DNA of 64,000 nucleotides from Janthinobacterium lividum PAMC 25724 (GTDB lineage Bacteria > Pseudomonadota > Gammaproteobacteria > Burkholderiales > Burkholderiaceae_D). The DNA is taken from positions 62,001-126,000 of the forward strand of contig AHHB01000036.1 in assembly GCA_000242815.2 (NCBI GenBank). The letters run 5' to 3'. Shown here in pieces: positions 8,487 to 17,847 of this stretch (the stretch's first letter is position 1; each line of letters starts with the position of its first letter). Made by a program: the position numbers and the translations under genes. Under the pieces are notes generated by a model. The model did not search any database. It saw nothing but the letters and a program-made list of their open reading frames with translations, and had not been told where the DNA came from.

Positions 8487-9287
8487 TTATTCCATCAACG
8501 GTAGTCGGGGCAGTACGGCGCGCGCGTTGGCGCAGGTCGCAGCGGCCACTTGCGCCATATCCAGGCCGCGCAGTTCGGCCAACATGGCGCCGATACGCGG
8601 CAATTGTTCGGGACTGTTGCGCCCAGGGTGTAACCAAGCCGGGGAAATATCGGGCGCGTCCGTCTCCAGCACAATGGACGCCAAAGGTAGTTCGGCTGCC
8701 ATGCGGCGTATCTGCAGCGCGCGGGTAAAGGTCATGGCGCCGCCAAAACCAAGCTTGAAACCGAGGTCGATATAGCCTTGCGCCTGCTGAAAGCTGCCGT
8801 TGAACGCATGCGCGATGCCGCCGTTCGGACGGATCTGGCGCGCATGCTTGAGGACGATGTCCTGCGAGCGGCGCACATGCGTCAGCACGGGCAAGTCGAA
8901 GTCGCGGGCGATCTTTAGCTGTTCGCGCAAAAAATGCTCCTGCTTGGCGCGCATCGCCGGTTCGCACAGCATGGGGATGAAGAAATCGAGGCCGATCTCG
9001 CCGATGGCCACAAAGCGCGGGTCGGTCATGGCCTGCGCCACGGCCTCGCGCAGGGCGATCAAATCGTCCTCGGTGGCCTGCGGCACGTAGATCGGGTGTA
9101 TGCCCAGCGCATAGCAGGCGTTCGGCGCCGTTGCCGCCAGATCGCGCACGATGGTGAAATTGGCCCGTTCGACGGCGGGAATAACGATCATCGCCACCCC
9201 ATCAACACTGGCGCGCGCGGCCACTTGCAGCGACTCGCTACCAAATTCATGCGCGTCGAGGTGGCAATGCGTGTCGATCCACAGCAT
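8487..9287 (-). CDS. TatD-family metal-dependent hydrolase
   Basis: The 266-aa TIM-barrel hydrolase has the family metal-binding start DTHCHLD (residues 5-11), the IGEIGLDF motif that supplies a metal-ligand glutamate, LTHVRRSQD, and a late LETDAPD motif. TatD-family enzymes are Mg2+-dependent 3'-5' nucleases linked to DNA repair and RNA quality control. It lies 19 bp downstream of lolD, a common gene order in betaproteobacteria, and just upstream of the dehydrogenase-like gene. The length is typical, and the ATG gives the exact N-terminus expected for the family. Confidence 0.94.
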   Translation of the reverse strand: MLWIDTHCHLDAHEFGSESLQVAARASVDGVAMIVIPAVERANFTIVRDLAATAPNACYALGIHPIYVPQATEDDLIALREAVAQAMTDPRFVAIGEIGLDFFIPMLCEPAMRAKQEHFLREQLKIARDFDLPVLTHVRRSQDIVLKHARQIRPNGGIAHAFNGSFQQAQGYIDLGFKLGFGGAMTFTRALQIRRMAAELPLASIVLETDAPDISPAWLHPGRNSPEQLPRIGAMLAELRGLDMAQVAAATCANARAVLPRLPLME

Positions 9288-9306
9288 GACGGCTCCTTAG
9301 TATTGT

Positions 9307-10056
9307 TCAGTATTGATACGGCTGCAGCCCTTCGTCCGTCAGGCGCAGCACGCGGTCGCAGCGCTTGGCCAGTTCGATATCGTGCGTGACGATGACGAAG
9401 GCCGTGCCCAGAGTACGCGACAATTCCAGCATCAGGTCGAAAATCTGTTCTGCCGTGGCATGGTCGAGGTTACCAGTCGGCTCATCGGCCAGCACGCAGG
9501 CCGGTTGCGTGACGAGGGCGCGCGCCAACGCCACGCGCTGGCGCTCGCCGCCCGACAATTCACCGGGCGTGTGCGTGACGCGCTTGGACAGGTTCACGCG
9601 CGTGAGAATCTGCTGCGCCAGTTCGGTGGCCTGCGCGCGCTTCATGCGCCGTATCATCAGGGGCATGGCGACATTGTCCAGCGCGGAAAACTCGGGCAGC
9701 AGATGGTGGAACTGGTAGACGAAGCCCAGCGAGGCGTTGCGCAAGTCGCCGCGCGCCTTTTCACTGAGGGTAGCGAAATCCTTGCCCAACAAGCTCACCT
9801 TGCCGCTGGTGGGCGTATCGAGCCCGCCCAGCAGGTGCAGCAGCGTCGACTTGCCGGAACCGGAAGCGCCGACGATGGCGACCCGCTCGCCCCGATGGAT
9901 GTCGATGTCGATGCCGGCCAGGACCTGCACCTTGTAGCTGCCTTGCGTGAAAGTCTTGCCCAGGCCGCGGCAGGACAGGACGGCAGAAGCAGCGGCAGCG
10001 CCGTTGGAAACAGGTTTGTTCAAGTCGGTCATGGTAATAGTCAGTGGTTTATTCAT
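9307..10056 (-). CDS. lolD: lipoprotein-releasing system ATP-binding protein LolD
   Basis: ATPase of the Lol ABC transporter, which extracts outer-membrane lipoproteins from the inner membrane and hands them to LolA. Walker A is GASGSGKST, the ABC signature is [15 protein letters not shown], and Walker B is [12 protein letters not shown]. The ATG at 10056 overlaps the end of the upstream permease gene by 8 bp. A second in-frame ATG eight codons on (MTDLNKP) is an alternative start; neither has a clear Shine-Dalgarno. It is the third gene of a run with two permeases, followed by tatD. Confidence 0.95.
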   Translation of the reverse strand: MNKPLTITMTDLNKPVSNGAAAASAVLSCRGLGKTFTQGSYKVQVLAGIDIDIHRGERVAIVGASGSGKSTLLHLLGGLDTPTSGKVSLLGKDFATLSEKARGDLRNASLGFVYQFHHLLPEFSALDNVAMPLMIRRMKRAQATELAQQILTRVNLSKRVTHTPGELSGGERQRVALARALVTQPACVLADEPTGNLDHATAEQIFDLMLELSRTLGTAFVIVTHDIELAKRCDRVLRLTDEGLQPYQY

Positions 10057-11308
10057 AGCGCAGGGCTTGCGCAGGTTTCACGCGGGCAGCCCACCAGCTT
10101 GGGTACAGGGTTGCCAAAAAGGCCAGGATCACGGCCAGCACGCCGATCTTGGTGACGTCGGGCCAGCGCAAGTCGGACGGTACGGTGCTGATGAAGTAAA
10201 TGTCCTTGGAGAGGAACTGCACGCCCAGCAAATGCTCGATGAAGGGCACGATGACGTCGATGTTCACCGCCACCAGCACGCCGCCGCCCACACCCAGCAG
10301 CGTGCCCAGGATGCCCACCAGCGCACCCTGGATCATGAAAATTTTCATGATCGAGCCGGGAGACGCGCCCAAGGTGCGCAGGATCGCAATATCGGCCTGC
10401 TTGTCCGTCACCGTCATCACCAGGGTCGACACCAGGTTGAAGGCGGCTACGGCGATGATCAGAGTCAGGATGATGAACATCATGCGCTTTTCCGTCTGCA
10501 CGGCGGCGAACCAGTTGGCGTTCAGTTTTGACCAGTCGCGCAGCCGCAGATCGCCCGGCATGGTTTTTTTCAGCTGCGCCGCCACTTGCGGCGCCTGGTT
10601 CATGTCCGCCAGGCGCAAGCGCAGGCCGGACGGGCCATCGAGGCGCAGCAAGCGCTGGCCGTCTTCGATATTGATGAAGGCCAAACCGGCGTCGAATTCA
10701 TTGTGGCCCGCCTGGAAGATGCCGCTGACGGTGAAGCTGCGCATGCGAGGCAGCACGCCGGCCGGCGTGACCTGACCCTGCGCCAGCATCAGGGTGACTT
10801 TTTCACCGAGGTTGACGCGCAGGGCGCGCGCCAATTCGATGCCCAGCACGATATTGAAGGTGCCCGGCTGCAGCGCCTTGAAGCTGCCCATGCGCGTCTG
10901 GCCGGCCACATCGGAAACGTTCGGCTCTTCCTCGGGCAGCACGCCGCGCACGATGGCGGGACGCAGCGCATCGTCGCGCAGCAGCATGCCCTGCGTTTCC
11001 ACGAATGGCGCGGCGCCTTTCACGGCCGGATTTTTAAAGGCCTGCGCCGCCTCGGCGCGCCAGTCCGGCATGCTGCCGCTGTTGTCGAATACTTCCACGT
11101 GGGCTAGCACCGACAGCATGCGGTCCGTCACTTCCTTCTGGAAGCCGTTCATCACGGACAGCACGACGATCAACGCCGCCACGCCCAGTCCAATGCCGGC
11201 CATGGAAATGAGGGAAATGAAGGAGATAAAACTGTTGCGGCCACTGCGCTTGCCGGCCCGCGTGTAGCGCAGGCCGACCAGCCATTCGAAAGGAATATTT
11301 TTTAACAT
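10049..11308 (-). CDS. lolC: LolC/LolE-family lipoprotein-releasing permease (copy 2)
   Basis: The 419-aa inner-membrane permease has the MacB/LolCE layout: a first membrane helix (about 25-48, within the FISFISL region), a large periplasmic domain (about 50-270), and three C-terminal membrane helices (about 280-410). With LolD it forms the lipoprotein-extracting transporter. It overlaps lolD by 8 bp. The preceding gene encodes a very similar permease, nearly identical over the first ~80 residues. This copy may be a duplicate or a LolC/LolE-type heterodimer partner; which subunit it is cannot be decided here. Confidence 0.92.
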   Translation of the reverse strand: MLKNIPFEWLVGLRYTRAGKRSGRNSFISFISLISMAGIGLGVAALIVVLSVMNGFQKEVTDRMLSVLAHVEVFDNSGSMPDWRAEAAQAFKNPAVKGAAPFVETQGMLLRDDALRPAIVRGVLPEEEPNVSDVAGQTRMGSFKALQPGTFNIVLGIELARALRVNLGEKVTLMLAQGQVTPAGVLPRMRSFTVSGIFQAGHNEFDAGLAFINIEDGQRLLRLDGPSGLRLRLADMNQAPQVAAQLKKTMPGDLRLRDWSKLNANWFAAVQTEKRMMFIILTLIIAVAAFNLVSTLVMTVTDKQADIAILRTLGASPGSIMKIFMIQGALVGILGTLLGVGGGVLVAVNIDVIVPFIEHLLGVQFLSKDIYFISTVPSDLRWPDVTKIGVLAVILAFLATLYPSWWAARVKPAQALRYE

Positions 11309-11373
11309 GCTTGTGATGTGATTGATTCTTGTGTAAGCGACATGCCACCGTGCTGACCCAACGGCGAAGTGCC

Positions 11374-11400
11374 GGGGTCGGACCCTGAGGGTCCGACCCC
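11374..11400. repeat. REP-like perfect palindrome between the two lol permeases
   Basis: The arms ggggtcggaccct (11374-11386) and agggtccgacccc (11388-11400) form a perfect 13-bp inverted repeat around one central base. It is not followed by a T-run, so it is better read as a REP-like palindromic element than as a rho-independent terminator. Confidence 0.8.
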
Positions 11401-11425
11401 AGATTCTGCCTTAGGGGTAATTTTC

Positions 11426-12703
11426 TTACTCATAGCGCAGCGCCTCGGCCGGCTTGACGCGCGCGGCGCGCCAACTCGGGTAAATGGTCGCCACCAGCGC
11501 CAGGCCAAAGGCAATCAGGCCGATCTGCGCCACGTCCAGCCAATGCACGTCGGATGGCACGGCGCTGATCTGGTAGATTTCCTTGGAGATGAAATGCAGG
11601 CCGAAAATGCCTTCGATGAAGGGCACGATGACGCCCACGTTGAGCGCCAGCAGCACGCCGCCGATGACGCCCAAGGCACTCCCCAGCAAGCCCACCAGTG
11701 CGCCCTGGATCATGAAGATCTTCATGATGGAGAATGGCGAGGCGCCGAGGGTGCGCAAAATGGCGATGTCGGCCTGTTTGTCGGTGACCGACATCACCAG
11801 TGTCGATACCAGGTTGAACGCGGCCACGGCGATGATCATGCTCAAGATGATGAACATCATGTTCTTCTGGCTTTGCACCAGCGCATACCAGCTGGCACTG
11901 GCGCGCGACCAGTCGCGCATCCACAGTTGCCCCGGCATCGACGCTTTCAGTTCGCGCGCCACCTGTGGCGCCTGGTTCATGTCATGTAGGCGCAAACGCA
12001 GGCCGGACGGGCCGTTTAGCTGCAGCAACTGCTGCGCGTCCTGCATGCTCACAAACGCCAGACCGGCGTCAAGCTCATTGTGACCTGCCTCAAAGATGCC
12101 GGCCACCTTCAGCGCGCGCATGCGCGGCATGGCGATGCCATTGGCCGCCTCGCCCGCCCTCGGTTCGCGCTCCAGCATCAGGGTGACGTTTTGCCCCACT
12201 TTGACGTCGAGCGCCTTGGCCAGATCGATGCCCAGCACGATGTTGTACGAACCTGGCGTCAAGTCCTTGAAACTGCCCTCTTTCATCTGGGAGGCCACGC
12301 TGGAAACGCTGCCTTCCTGCTGCGGCAGCACGCCGCGCACGATGGACGGGCGCATGGTTTCATCATTGAGCAGCATACCCTGGGTTTCCACGAAGGGCGA
12401 CACGGCTTTCACTTGCGGGTTGGCGTAGGCGGCGCGCTCCTGCGCTTGCCAGTCGGGCATGGAGCCGCTGGTATCGAACACCTCGACATGGGCCAGCACT
12501 GACATCAAACGGTCAGTCACTTCCTTTTGAAAGCCGTTCATCACGGAGAGCACGACGATCAGGGCGGCCACGCCCAGGCCGATGCCGGCCACGGAAATGA
12601 GGGAAATGAAGGAAATGAAGCTGTTGCGGCCACTGCGTTTCCCGGCGCGCGTATAGCGCACGCCGACCTGCCACTCAAAAGGAAATTGTTTGATGATGCT
12701 CAT
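11426..12703 (-). CDS. LolC/LolE-family lipoprotein-releasing permease (copy 1)
   Basis: The 425-aa protein is a paralogue of the next gene and begins with almost the same sequence ([20 protein letters not shown], then [15 protein letters not shown]). It has the same four-helix topology with a large periplasmic domain after helix 1. The copies differ mainly in the periplasmic part, where this one has a longer loop (EREPRAGEAANG). Many betaproteobacteria carry one LolC-like permease, while Escherichia coli uses distinct LolC and LolE. Two tandem, strongly similar permeases ahead of one lolD suggest duplication towards a heterodimer, or redundancy. Confidence 0.92.
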   Translation of the reverse strand: MSIIKQFPFEWQVGVRYTRAGKRSGRNSFISFISLISVAGIGLGVAALIVVLSVMNGFQKEVTDRLMSVLAHVEVFDTSGSMPDWQAQERAAYANPQVKAVSPFVETQGMLLNDETMRPSIVRGVLPQQEGSVSSVASQMKEGSFKDLTPGSYNIVLGIDLAKALDVKVGQNVTLMLEREPRAGEAANGIAMPRMRALKVAGIFEAGHNELDAGLAFVSMQDAQQLLQLNGPSGLRLRLHDMNQAPQVARELKASMPGQLWMRDWSRASASWYALVQSQKNMMFIILSMIIAVAAFNLVSTLVMSVTDKQADIAILRTLGASPFSIMKIFMIQGALVGLLGSALGVIGGVLLALNVGVIVPFIEGIFGLHFISKEIYQISAVPSDVHWLDVAQIGLIAFGLALVATIYPSWRAARVKPAEALRYE

Positions 12704-12827
12704 TGATGCTCATGCGCTCCCGCGACAAGGTAATATGCGAGCGCGCAGTTTGCCACACAATGGCCATTTCATGCATGAAACTGCATGTGAAACAGCGCAC
12801 GCTGACACCAAATCTGGCGCCAGCGCC

Positions 12828-14123
12828 CTATTGTGCCAGCCCAAACACCTGCAGTAGCTGTCCCGCCAGCGCATATTGCCGCATCTGCGCCAGGGTCAAA
12901 CGGTGCAACTGGTCGATGCGCCGCTGCTGTATCGTGAAGTAGCTGTCGCGCGTCTGGATGATCTGCTGCAGGTTGCGCCGCCCCGCCTCGTACTGGATAC
13001 TACCGCCGCGCACGACAAATGCCATCTTCTTTTCCTGCTCGTCGAGTAGAGCCAAGGTGCGCTGCGCATTGGCTATACGCGGCAGCATGCTGGCCAGATC
13101 GGCGCGCATGCCCTGCTCGGCGCGCGCCACATCTGCCTTGGCCGCCTGGGCCCGGCTGACGCTCTCGTCGCGCTGCGCCAGGCTGCCGCCGCCGAGCGGA
13201 AACTCCCAGCTCACGCCCACCGACCAGCCGCGCTGCTGTATCGTCGATGGCGGCGGCGTCGTCTTGTTATTGAGCAGATGGCTGACATCGAGGTCGATTT
13301 TCGGCGCCAGCGTGGCCGCCACGCTGCGCACGCGCAGTTGGGCCGCCGCCGCCCGCTCGCGCGCGGCACGCAACTGCGCCTGCTGCGTGTCGGCGTTTTC
13401 CAGGGCCTGCGCCGGCAGCGGCGCAAACGTGAAGTCGAGAAACTGCGCCACCGGCTCGAAGGCCAGCGCCTCAAGCTTGATCTGCGCGGCCAGACGGTCC
13501 GTCAACACGCCGTCGTGCACCAGTTCCGCGTCCAGCTGCGAGCTTTGCGCCAGTTCGCGGTCCACTTCCGACGATTTTCCCAGCTCCGCCTGGCGCGCTA
13601 CCTGCTTCACCAACAGCGTCACGTCATGCAGGCGTTGCTGCGACTGCAACAGGCTGCGCTCAAGGCGCTGCATGTCGAAATACGCTTCGGCCAGTTTTTC
13701 TGCGCTTTCCGCGCGTGCCCGCTGCACGTCGAAGGCGGCGCCCGCCATTTCGCGCTCGGCCGCATCGAGTTCGGCGCGGTCGGCGCCGCCGTTGTACAGA
13801 TTCCAGCGCACGCTCGCTTCCACCTGGTGCGTACGGCGTTCCACGTCCAGCGTGCCATCGACATCATTGCTGCGCCCCCGCGTCGCCTGCATCGCCGCAG
13901 TTGGGAACAGGCGCGAGCGGGCCTGCTTGTAGCGCGCCTCGGCGGTGGCCAGCGCCGCCTGCGCTGTGATGACCTGCGGGTCGCTCGGCACGGCGCGCGC
14001 CAGCAGGGCAGGCAAACCGCGCATGGGCATCGGCTGGACGGACAAGGTTCCTGGCAGTTGGGCCTGCGCTTCCAGCACGATGCCGGCGCACGCCAGCATG
14101 AGCGATATTGATATGGCACGCAT
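12828..14123 (-). CDS. TolC-family outer-membrane channel of a type I secretion system
   Basis: The 431-aa protein has a signal peptide (about 1-22, MRAISISLMLACAG then EAQAQ) and the internally duplicated helical/beta pattern of outer-membrane efflux proteins (two OEP domains, about 40-230 and 245-420). It should be the trimeric exit duct for the transporter encoded just upstream. The chosen ATG overlaps the upstream TGA by one base (TGATG), indicating coupled translation; the in-frame TTG one codon earlier is rejected. It is the last gene of the secretion operon. Confidence 0.9.
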   Translation of the reverse strand: MRAISISLMLACAGIVLEAQAQLPGTLSVQPMPMRGLPALLARAVPSDPQVITAQAALATAEARYKQARSRLFPTAAMQATRGRSNDVDGTLDVERRTHQVEASVRWNLYNGGADRAELDAAEREMAGAAFDVQRARAESAEKLAEAYFDMQRLERSLLQSQQRLHDVTLLVKQVARQAELGKSSEVDRELAQSSQLDAELVHDGVLTDRLAAQIKLEALAFEPVAQFLDFTFAPLPAQALENADTQQAQLRAARERAAAAQLRVRSVAATLAPKIDLDVSHLLNNKTTPPPSTIQQRGWSVGVSWEFPLGGGSLAQRDESVSRAQAAKADVARAEQGMRADLASMLPRIANAQRTLALLDEQEKKMAFVVRGGSIQYEAGRRNLQQIIQTRDSYFTIQQRRIDQLHRLTLAQMRQYALAGQLLQVFGLAQ

Positions 14124-15436
14124 CAACGCTCCTGCAGGGAAGACTGCAAGCCGCGCAGCACCGGCTTGAACACATATTGCAGCACCGAGCGGCGCCCCGT
14201 CAGGATGCCCACGTCAACCGGCATGCCGGGCGTAATCGGCAGCACCTTGCCATGCGCCGTCAGCTGCCTGCGGTCGGTACTGAGCTGCACTTCAAAATAC
14301 GGCTCGTTGCGCTCGTCGGGGATGGCGTCGGCACCCACGCGCACCACTTGCGCCTTCATGCGCCCATAAGTGGTGGCGTCGTAGGCAAGCACGTTTGCCG
14401 AGGCGCTCTGCCCGACGTGAATAAAGCCGATGTCGGACGGCTTCACGCGCACGGAAATGAGCACTTCCGAGTCGGCCGGCACGATTTCAAGAATAGGTTT
14501 TCCAGGCGGCGCCACGCCGCCCACGGTGGCTATCAGCACGCGGTTGACAACGCCGTCAACGGGCGCCGTCACGTCGCGCCGGCTGACCTGGTCCTGCTGG
14601 CCTTTGACGGTGCTGGCCAGGGCGCCGGCCTTGGTTTCATATTCGCTGCGCTGTGCGCCCCATTGGCCGCGCATGCGCGCCTCCACTTCGCTGGCCTGCG
14701 CCTGCGCTTCGGCCAGGGTAGCGACCAGGCGCGGCAAGGAGCTGCGCAGGCTGTCGAGTTCCGTGCGCTGCTGCTGCACGCGCTGCTGCGCGTTCAGGTA
14801 ATCGCCGCGCGAACCCGCGCCCTCCTTGAACAGCCGCTCCTCGATAGCCAGGCTTTCCATGCCGATCTTGAGACCCGTCTCAAGCTGGGCGATGCGGCTG
14901 TGCGCCTCGGCCAGCTCGCCGCGCCGGCGCATCACGCCTTCGCGCGCGGCCGCCGTGGCCGACGCGAACTCACGCTGGCCATCGCGCCACAACTGCGTTT
15001 CCTTGGCGATCAGCGCGGGAGCCTCGCGTTGCCATTCCGGCGCGAACTGCGGCGCACCACCAGTCAGCAGCGCATCGAGACGCGCCCTGCCCGCCAGCGC
15101 GGCCAGGCGGTTCTGTACGCTGGCGCCCAGGTTGGCGTCGTATTGCGCCGTATCTAGGCGCAGCAGCAAGTCGCCGCGGCGCACCTGCTGGCCAGCCTTG
15201 ACCCGCATTTCACGCACGATGCCACCGTCCAGGCTTTGCACTTCCTGCAGGTGTGACGGCGGCGTGATGGCCCCGCGGCCATTCACGGACACGTCGAGCT
15301 GGGCGAACGTGGCCCAGACCAGGGTCAGCACCAGCAACACGGCCGTCAGCGCCAGCATGCAGATAATGATGCGGCGCGGCTCGCGCTCGGGGTCCGGGTG
15401 CGCCTGCGTCAGCGCACGCGCATTCAGGGCGCTCAT
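14123..15436 (-). CDS. HlyD-family type I secretion periplasmic adaptor
   Basis: The 437-aa membrane fusion protein has a cytoplasmic N-terminus, one membrane helix (about 25-47), a first lipoyl half (about 60-100, with QSLDGGIVREMRVKAGQQV), a long alpha-helical hairpin (about 115-280), a second lipoyl half, and a C-terminal beta-barrel (about 300-430). It should bridge the inner-membrane ABC exporter to the TolC-like duct. Its ATG overlaps the stop of the ABC gene (ATGA), and it overlaps the TolC-like gene by one base, so all three are clearly one operon. Confidence 0.94.
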   Translation of the reverse strand: MSALNARALTQAHPDPEREPRRIIICMLALTAVLLVLTLVWATFAQLDVSVNGRGAITPPSHLQEVQSLDGGIVREMRVKAGQQVRRGDLLLRLDTAQYDANLGASVQNRLAALAGRARLDALLTGGAPQFAPEWQREAPALIAKETQLWRDGQREFASATAAAREGVMRRRGELAEAHSRIAQLETGLKIGMESLAIEERLFKEGAGSRGDYLNAQQRVQQQRTELDSLRSSLPRLVATLAEAQAQASEVEARMRGQWGAQRSEYETKAGALASTVKGQQDQVSRRDVTAPVDGVVNRVLIATVGGVAPPGKPILEIVPADSEVLISVRVKPSDIGFIHVGQSASANVLAYDATTYGRMKAQVVRVGADAIPDERNEPYFEVQLSTDRRQLTAHGKVLPITPGMPVDVGILTGRRSVLQYVFKPVLRGLQSSLQER

Positions 15437-17637
15437 GTCGATGTTCCCGTCGTGTTGGCAACGGCAGCGGGCGGCTTGGCGGCCTGATTTTGAGCCGAAT
15501 TTTGACCATTTTGACCATGAATTACACGCAAAACTTCATCGCGCGGGCCGTCGGCCACGATGCGGCCCTTGTCGAAAACGATCAGCCGGTCCACCAGCGC
15601 CAGCATGGCCATGCGGTGCGTGACGAGCACGATGGTGGTGTCTTGCAAGGTGCGCAGGCGGGCGATCAGGCGCTGCTCCGTGGCCGGATCGAACATGCTG
15701 CTCGGTTCATCGAGCAGCAGTATCGGCGGTTTCGCCAGCAAGGCGCGGGCCATGGCCACGGCCTGGCGCTGGCCGCCGGACAGGCGCTCGCCGCGCTCGC
15801 CCACTTCCATCGCCACGCCATTGGGCAGCTGCGCGATGATGTCGTCCAGGCAAGCAAGGCGGATGGCGTCAAGCAGGCCGGCATCGTCCGCCTGGCTGCG
15901 GCCCAGTTCAATGTTTTCGCGCACGGTACCGTGAAATAGCGTCACGTCCTGCGGCACATAGCCGATCTGGCGGCGCAGGCTCAAGGGGTCCAGCTGGGTG
16001 CTGGCCAGGTCGTCGAACAGCACGCTGCCGCTTTGTGGACCGTACTGGTTCAGCAGCAATCGCAGCAAGGTGCTCTTGCCGGAACCGAGCTTGCCGATCA
16101 CGCCCACCCGTTCGCCCGGACGTATCTGCAGGCTCAGTTTATCGAGCAGCGGCGGCGAGTTCGGGTAGGCGAAGCTCACCTCGCGGAACTCGATGCGCCC
16201 GGACAGCGGCGGCGCCTGCAAGCTGGCTGCATCGTCGTCCGTGGGCGCTTCCATGATCTTGTTCAGCGCGTGGTAGGACAGCTTGGTCTGCTCCCAGCGC
16301 ATAATCAGGCCCGCGATCTGGCTCACGGGCGCCAGCGCGCGCCCCGTCAGCATGCTCACGGCGATGATCTGGCCCAGGGTCAGCAGGCGTTCCCCCATGA
16401 GCAATGCGCCGACGGCTACCACGGCCACGCCGGACAGGGCCAGCACGGCCGTGTTGATGTAATTGACGCGGCTGACGATTTCGCGCGTCTCGACGCTGTT
16501 GGCGGCGATGGCTACCGTCAGGCTCTCCCATTTACGGCGGCTCCACGCCTCGGCGCCCAGCGCCTTGATGGTGTCAAGGCCATTCATGCTTTCAAACAGG
16601 TGCGCCGTGCGCTGCCCACTTTCCTGCATCGAGGCGGCCACGTGGCGCGCCAGCGCCGCGCGCGAGGCGAAGGCCAACAGCAGCAGGATGGGGATGGCGG
16701 CCAAGGGCACCAGCACCAGCCAGCCGCCGACAAAGGCGATGACCAGCAAGAACAGCAGCAGGAAGGGCAAGTCGCCCAGAGTGGTCACGGTGGTCGAGGC
16801 GAAGAATTCGCGCACGGATTCAAAATCGCGCACGGTATTGGCAAGGGCTCCGCCCGAGGCGGGCCGGCTGGCCGCGCGCAAGCGCAGGCACTGGGCGAAG
16901 ATATTGGACGACAGGGCCACATCCATGCGCCGCGATGCTGTTTCCACCAGCTCGCCGCGCAGCAAGCGCATGCCCAGCTCGAAACCGGTCAGCGCGACAA
17001 CGGCTATCGTCAACACCCACAGGCTGGACGTGGCGTTGTTGGGAATCACGCGGTCGTACACGGCCATCGCATAGAACGGCACCAGCGAGCTGATGACGTT
17101 CAAGACCAGCGTGCCCAGCAAGGCCCAGCGAAAGACCCAGCGGTTGCGGTTGAACACGTCCCAGAACCAGCGCCCCGCCGCCGGCATGCTGTAGAGCAAG
17201 CTGCGCTGGTCGAAAAACATCACGGGCCGCACGGCCACCCAGCGCCCGGCGGGCACTTCCTGCGCCAGCATGGTCGCGTCCAGCCAGGAGGTGCCGGCGA
17301 TGCCAGGCACATGGCATTCATATTTATCATCTGCAATACTCAGCACCACCAGCGCCTGGCCCTCGCCGTTGACTAGCAAGGCTGGCATTTCCGTGACGCG
17401 GCGCGGCTTGTCCATCGGCAGCGACGTGCCGGTCAAGCTGGCATGGCTGAGCGCCTGATCGAGAAAATCGGCGGCGCCCGGGTCGCCATGCGCGGTCACG
17501 CTGTCGCGTAGGCGTTCGGCTTGTACGCCGGTGCCAAGAAAACGGGCCAGGAAGACGATGGCGTCGGCAAGCGTGTCGGCGCGGGCGGTGGATGGGGAAT
17601 CGTCGACGGCGGCGTTCGCGGCAGAAGGTGGCGTCAT
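15433..17637 (-). CDS. type I secretion permease/ATPase (LapB/HlyB type)
   Basis: The 734-aa ABC exporter has three domains: an N-terminal C39-peptidase-like domain (about 20-145) without an evident catalytic Cys motif, a six-helix transmembrane domain (about 165-450), and a nucleotide-binding domain (about 490-710). Walker A is GKLGSGKST, the signature is LSGGQRQAVAMARALL, and Walker B is ILLLDEPSS. A C39-like domain without the protease is typical of exporters for large RTX or LapA-type adhesins, where it docks the substrate. The ATG (MTPPSAAN) is preferred over a TTG 19 codons upstream. The large repeat protein upstream on the same strand is the obvious substrate candidate. Confidence 0.93.
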   Translation of the reverse strand: MTPPSAANAAVDDSPSTARADTLADAIVFLARFLGTGVQAERLRDSVTAHGDPGAADFLDQALSHASLTGTSLPMDKPRRVTEMPALLVNGEGQALVVLSIADDKYECHVPGIAGTSWLDATMLAQEVPAGRWVAVRPVMFFDQRSLLYSMPAAGRWFWDVFNRNRWVFRWALLGTLVLNVISSLVPFYAMAVYDRVIPNNATSSLWVLTIAVVALTGFELGMRLLRGELVETASRRMDVALSSNIFAQCLRLRAASRPASGGALANTVRDFESVREFFASTTVTTLGDLPFLLLFLLVIAFVGGWLVLVPLAAIPILLLLAFASRAALARHVAASMQESGQRTAHLFESMNGLDTIKALGAEAWSRRKWESLTVAIAANSVETREIVSRVNYINTAVLALSGVAVVAVGALLMGERLLTLGQIIAVSMLTGRALAPVSQIAGLIMRWEQTKLSYHALNKIMEAPTDDDAASLQAPPLSGRIEFREVSFAYPNSPPLLDKLSLQIRPGERVGVIGKLGSGKSTLLRLLLNQYGPQSGSVLFDDLASTQLDPLSLRRQIGYVPQDVTLFHGTVRENIELGRSQADDAGLLDAIRLACLDDIIAQLPNGVAMEVGERGERLSGGQRQAVAMARALLAKPPILLLDEPSSMFDPATEQRLIARLRTLQDTTIVLVTHRMAMLALVDRLIVFDKGRIVADGPRDEVLRVIHGQNGQNSAQNQAAKPPAAVANTTGTST

Positions 17638-17763
17638 GATGAACTCAAATCCGATCTCAGGCAGTTGCAATGAACAGTGAGAAACTATTGTCAAGGTCGC
17701 GCAGTGCTAGCTTGCAGAAACATTGTGCCATAGTAATAACAGCTATTCAGAATAGTGTTGCGG

Positions 17764-17804
17764 AAAAATAAAAACTGCGGTGCGTCGTGACGGACGCACC
17801 GCAG
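17764..17804 (-). terminator. rho-independent terminator after the PEP-CTERM gene
   Basis: A 12-bp GC-rich stem (17775-17786 with 17793-17804) has a six-base loop. On the minus strand it is followed by an almost pure T-tract (17764-17774). It separates the PEP-CTERM gene from the secretion operon, so the latter needs its own promoter in 17638-17763. Confidence 0.88.
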
Positions 17805-17847
17805 CCGAAACTACTCAGTTGACTCAGTCAATACCGCTGCTAGCGAT

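Noticed and set aside
16033-17376. A 447-codon plus-strand frame opposite the T1SS ABC gene
   Set aside because: It is Gln/His/Arg-rich antisense text; the ABC exporter motifs on the minus strand are intact.
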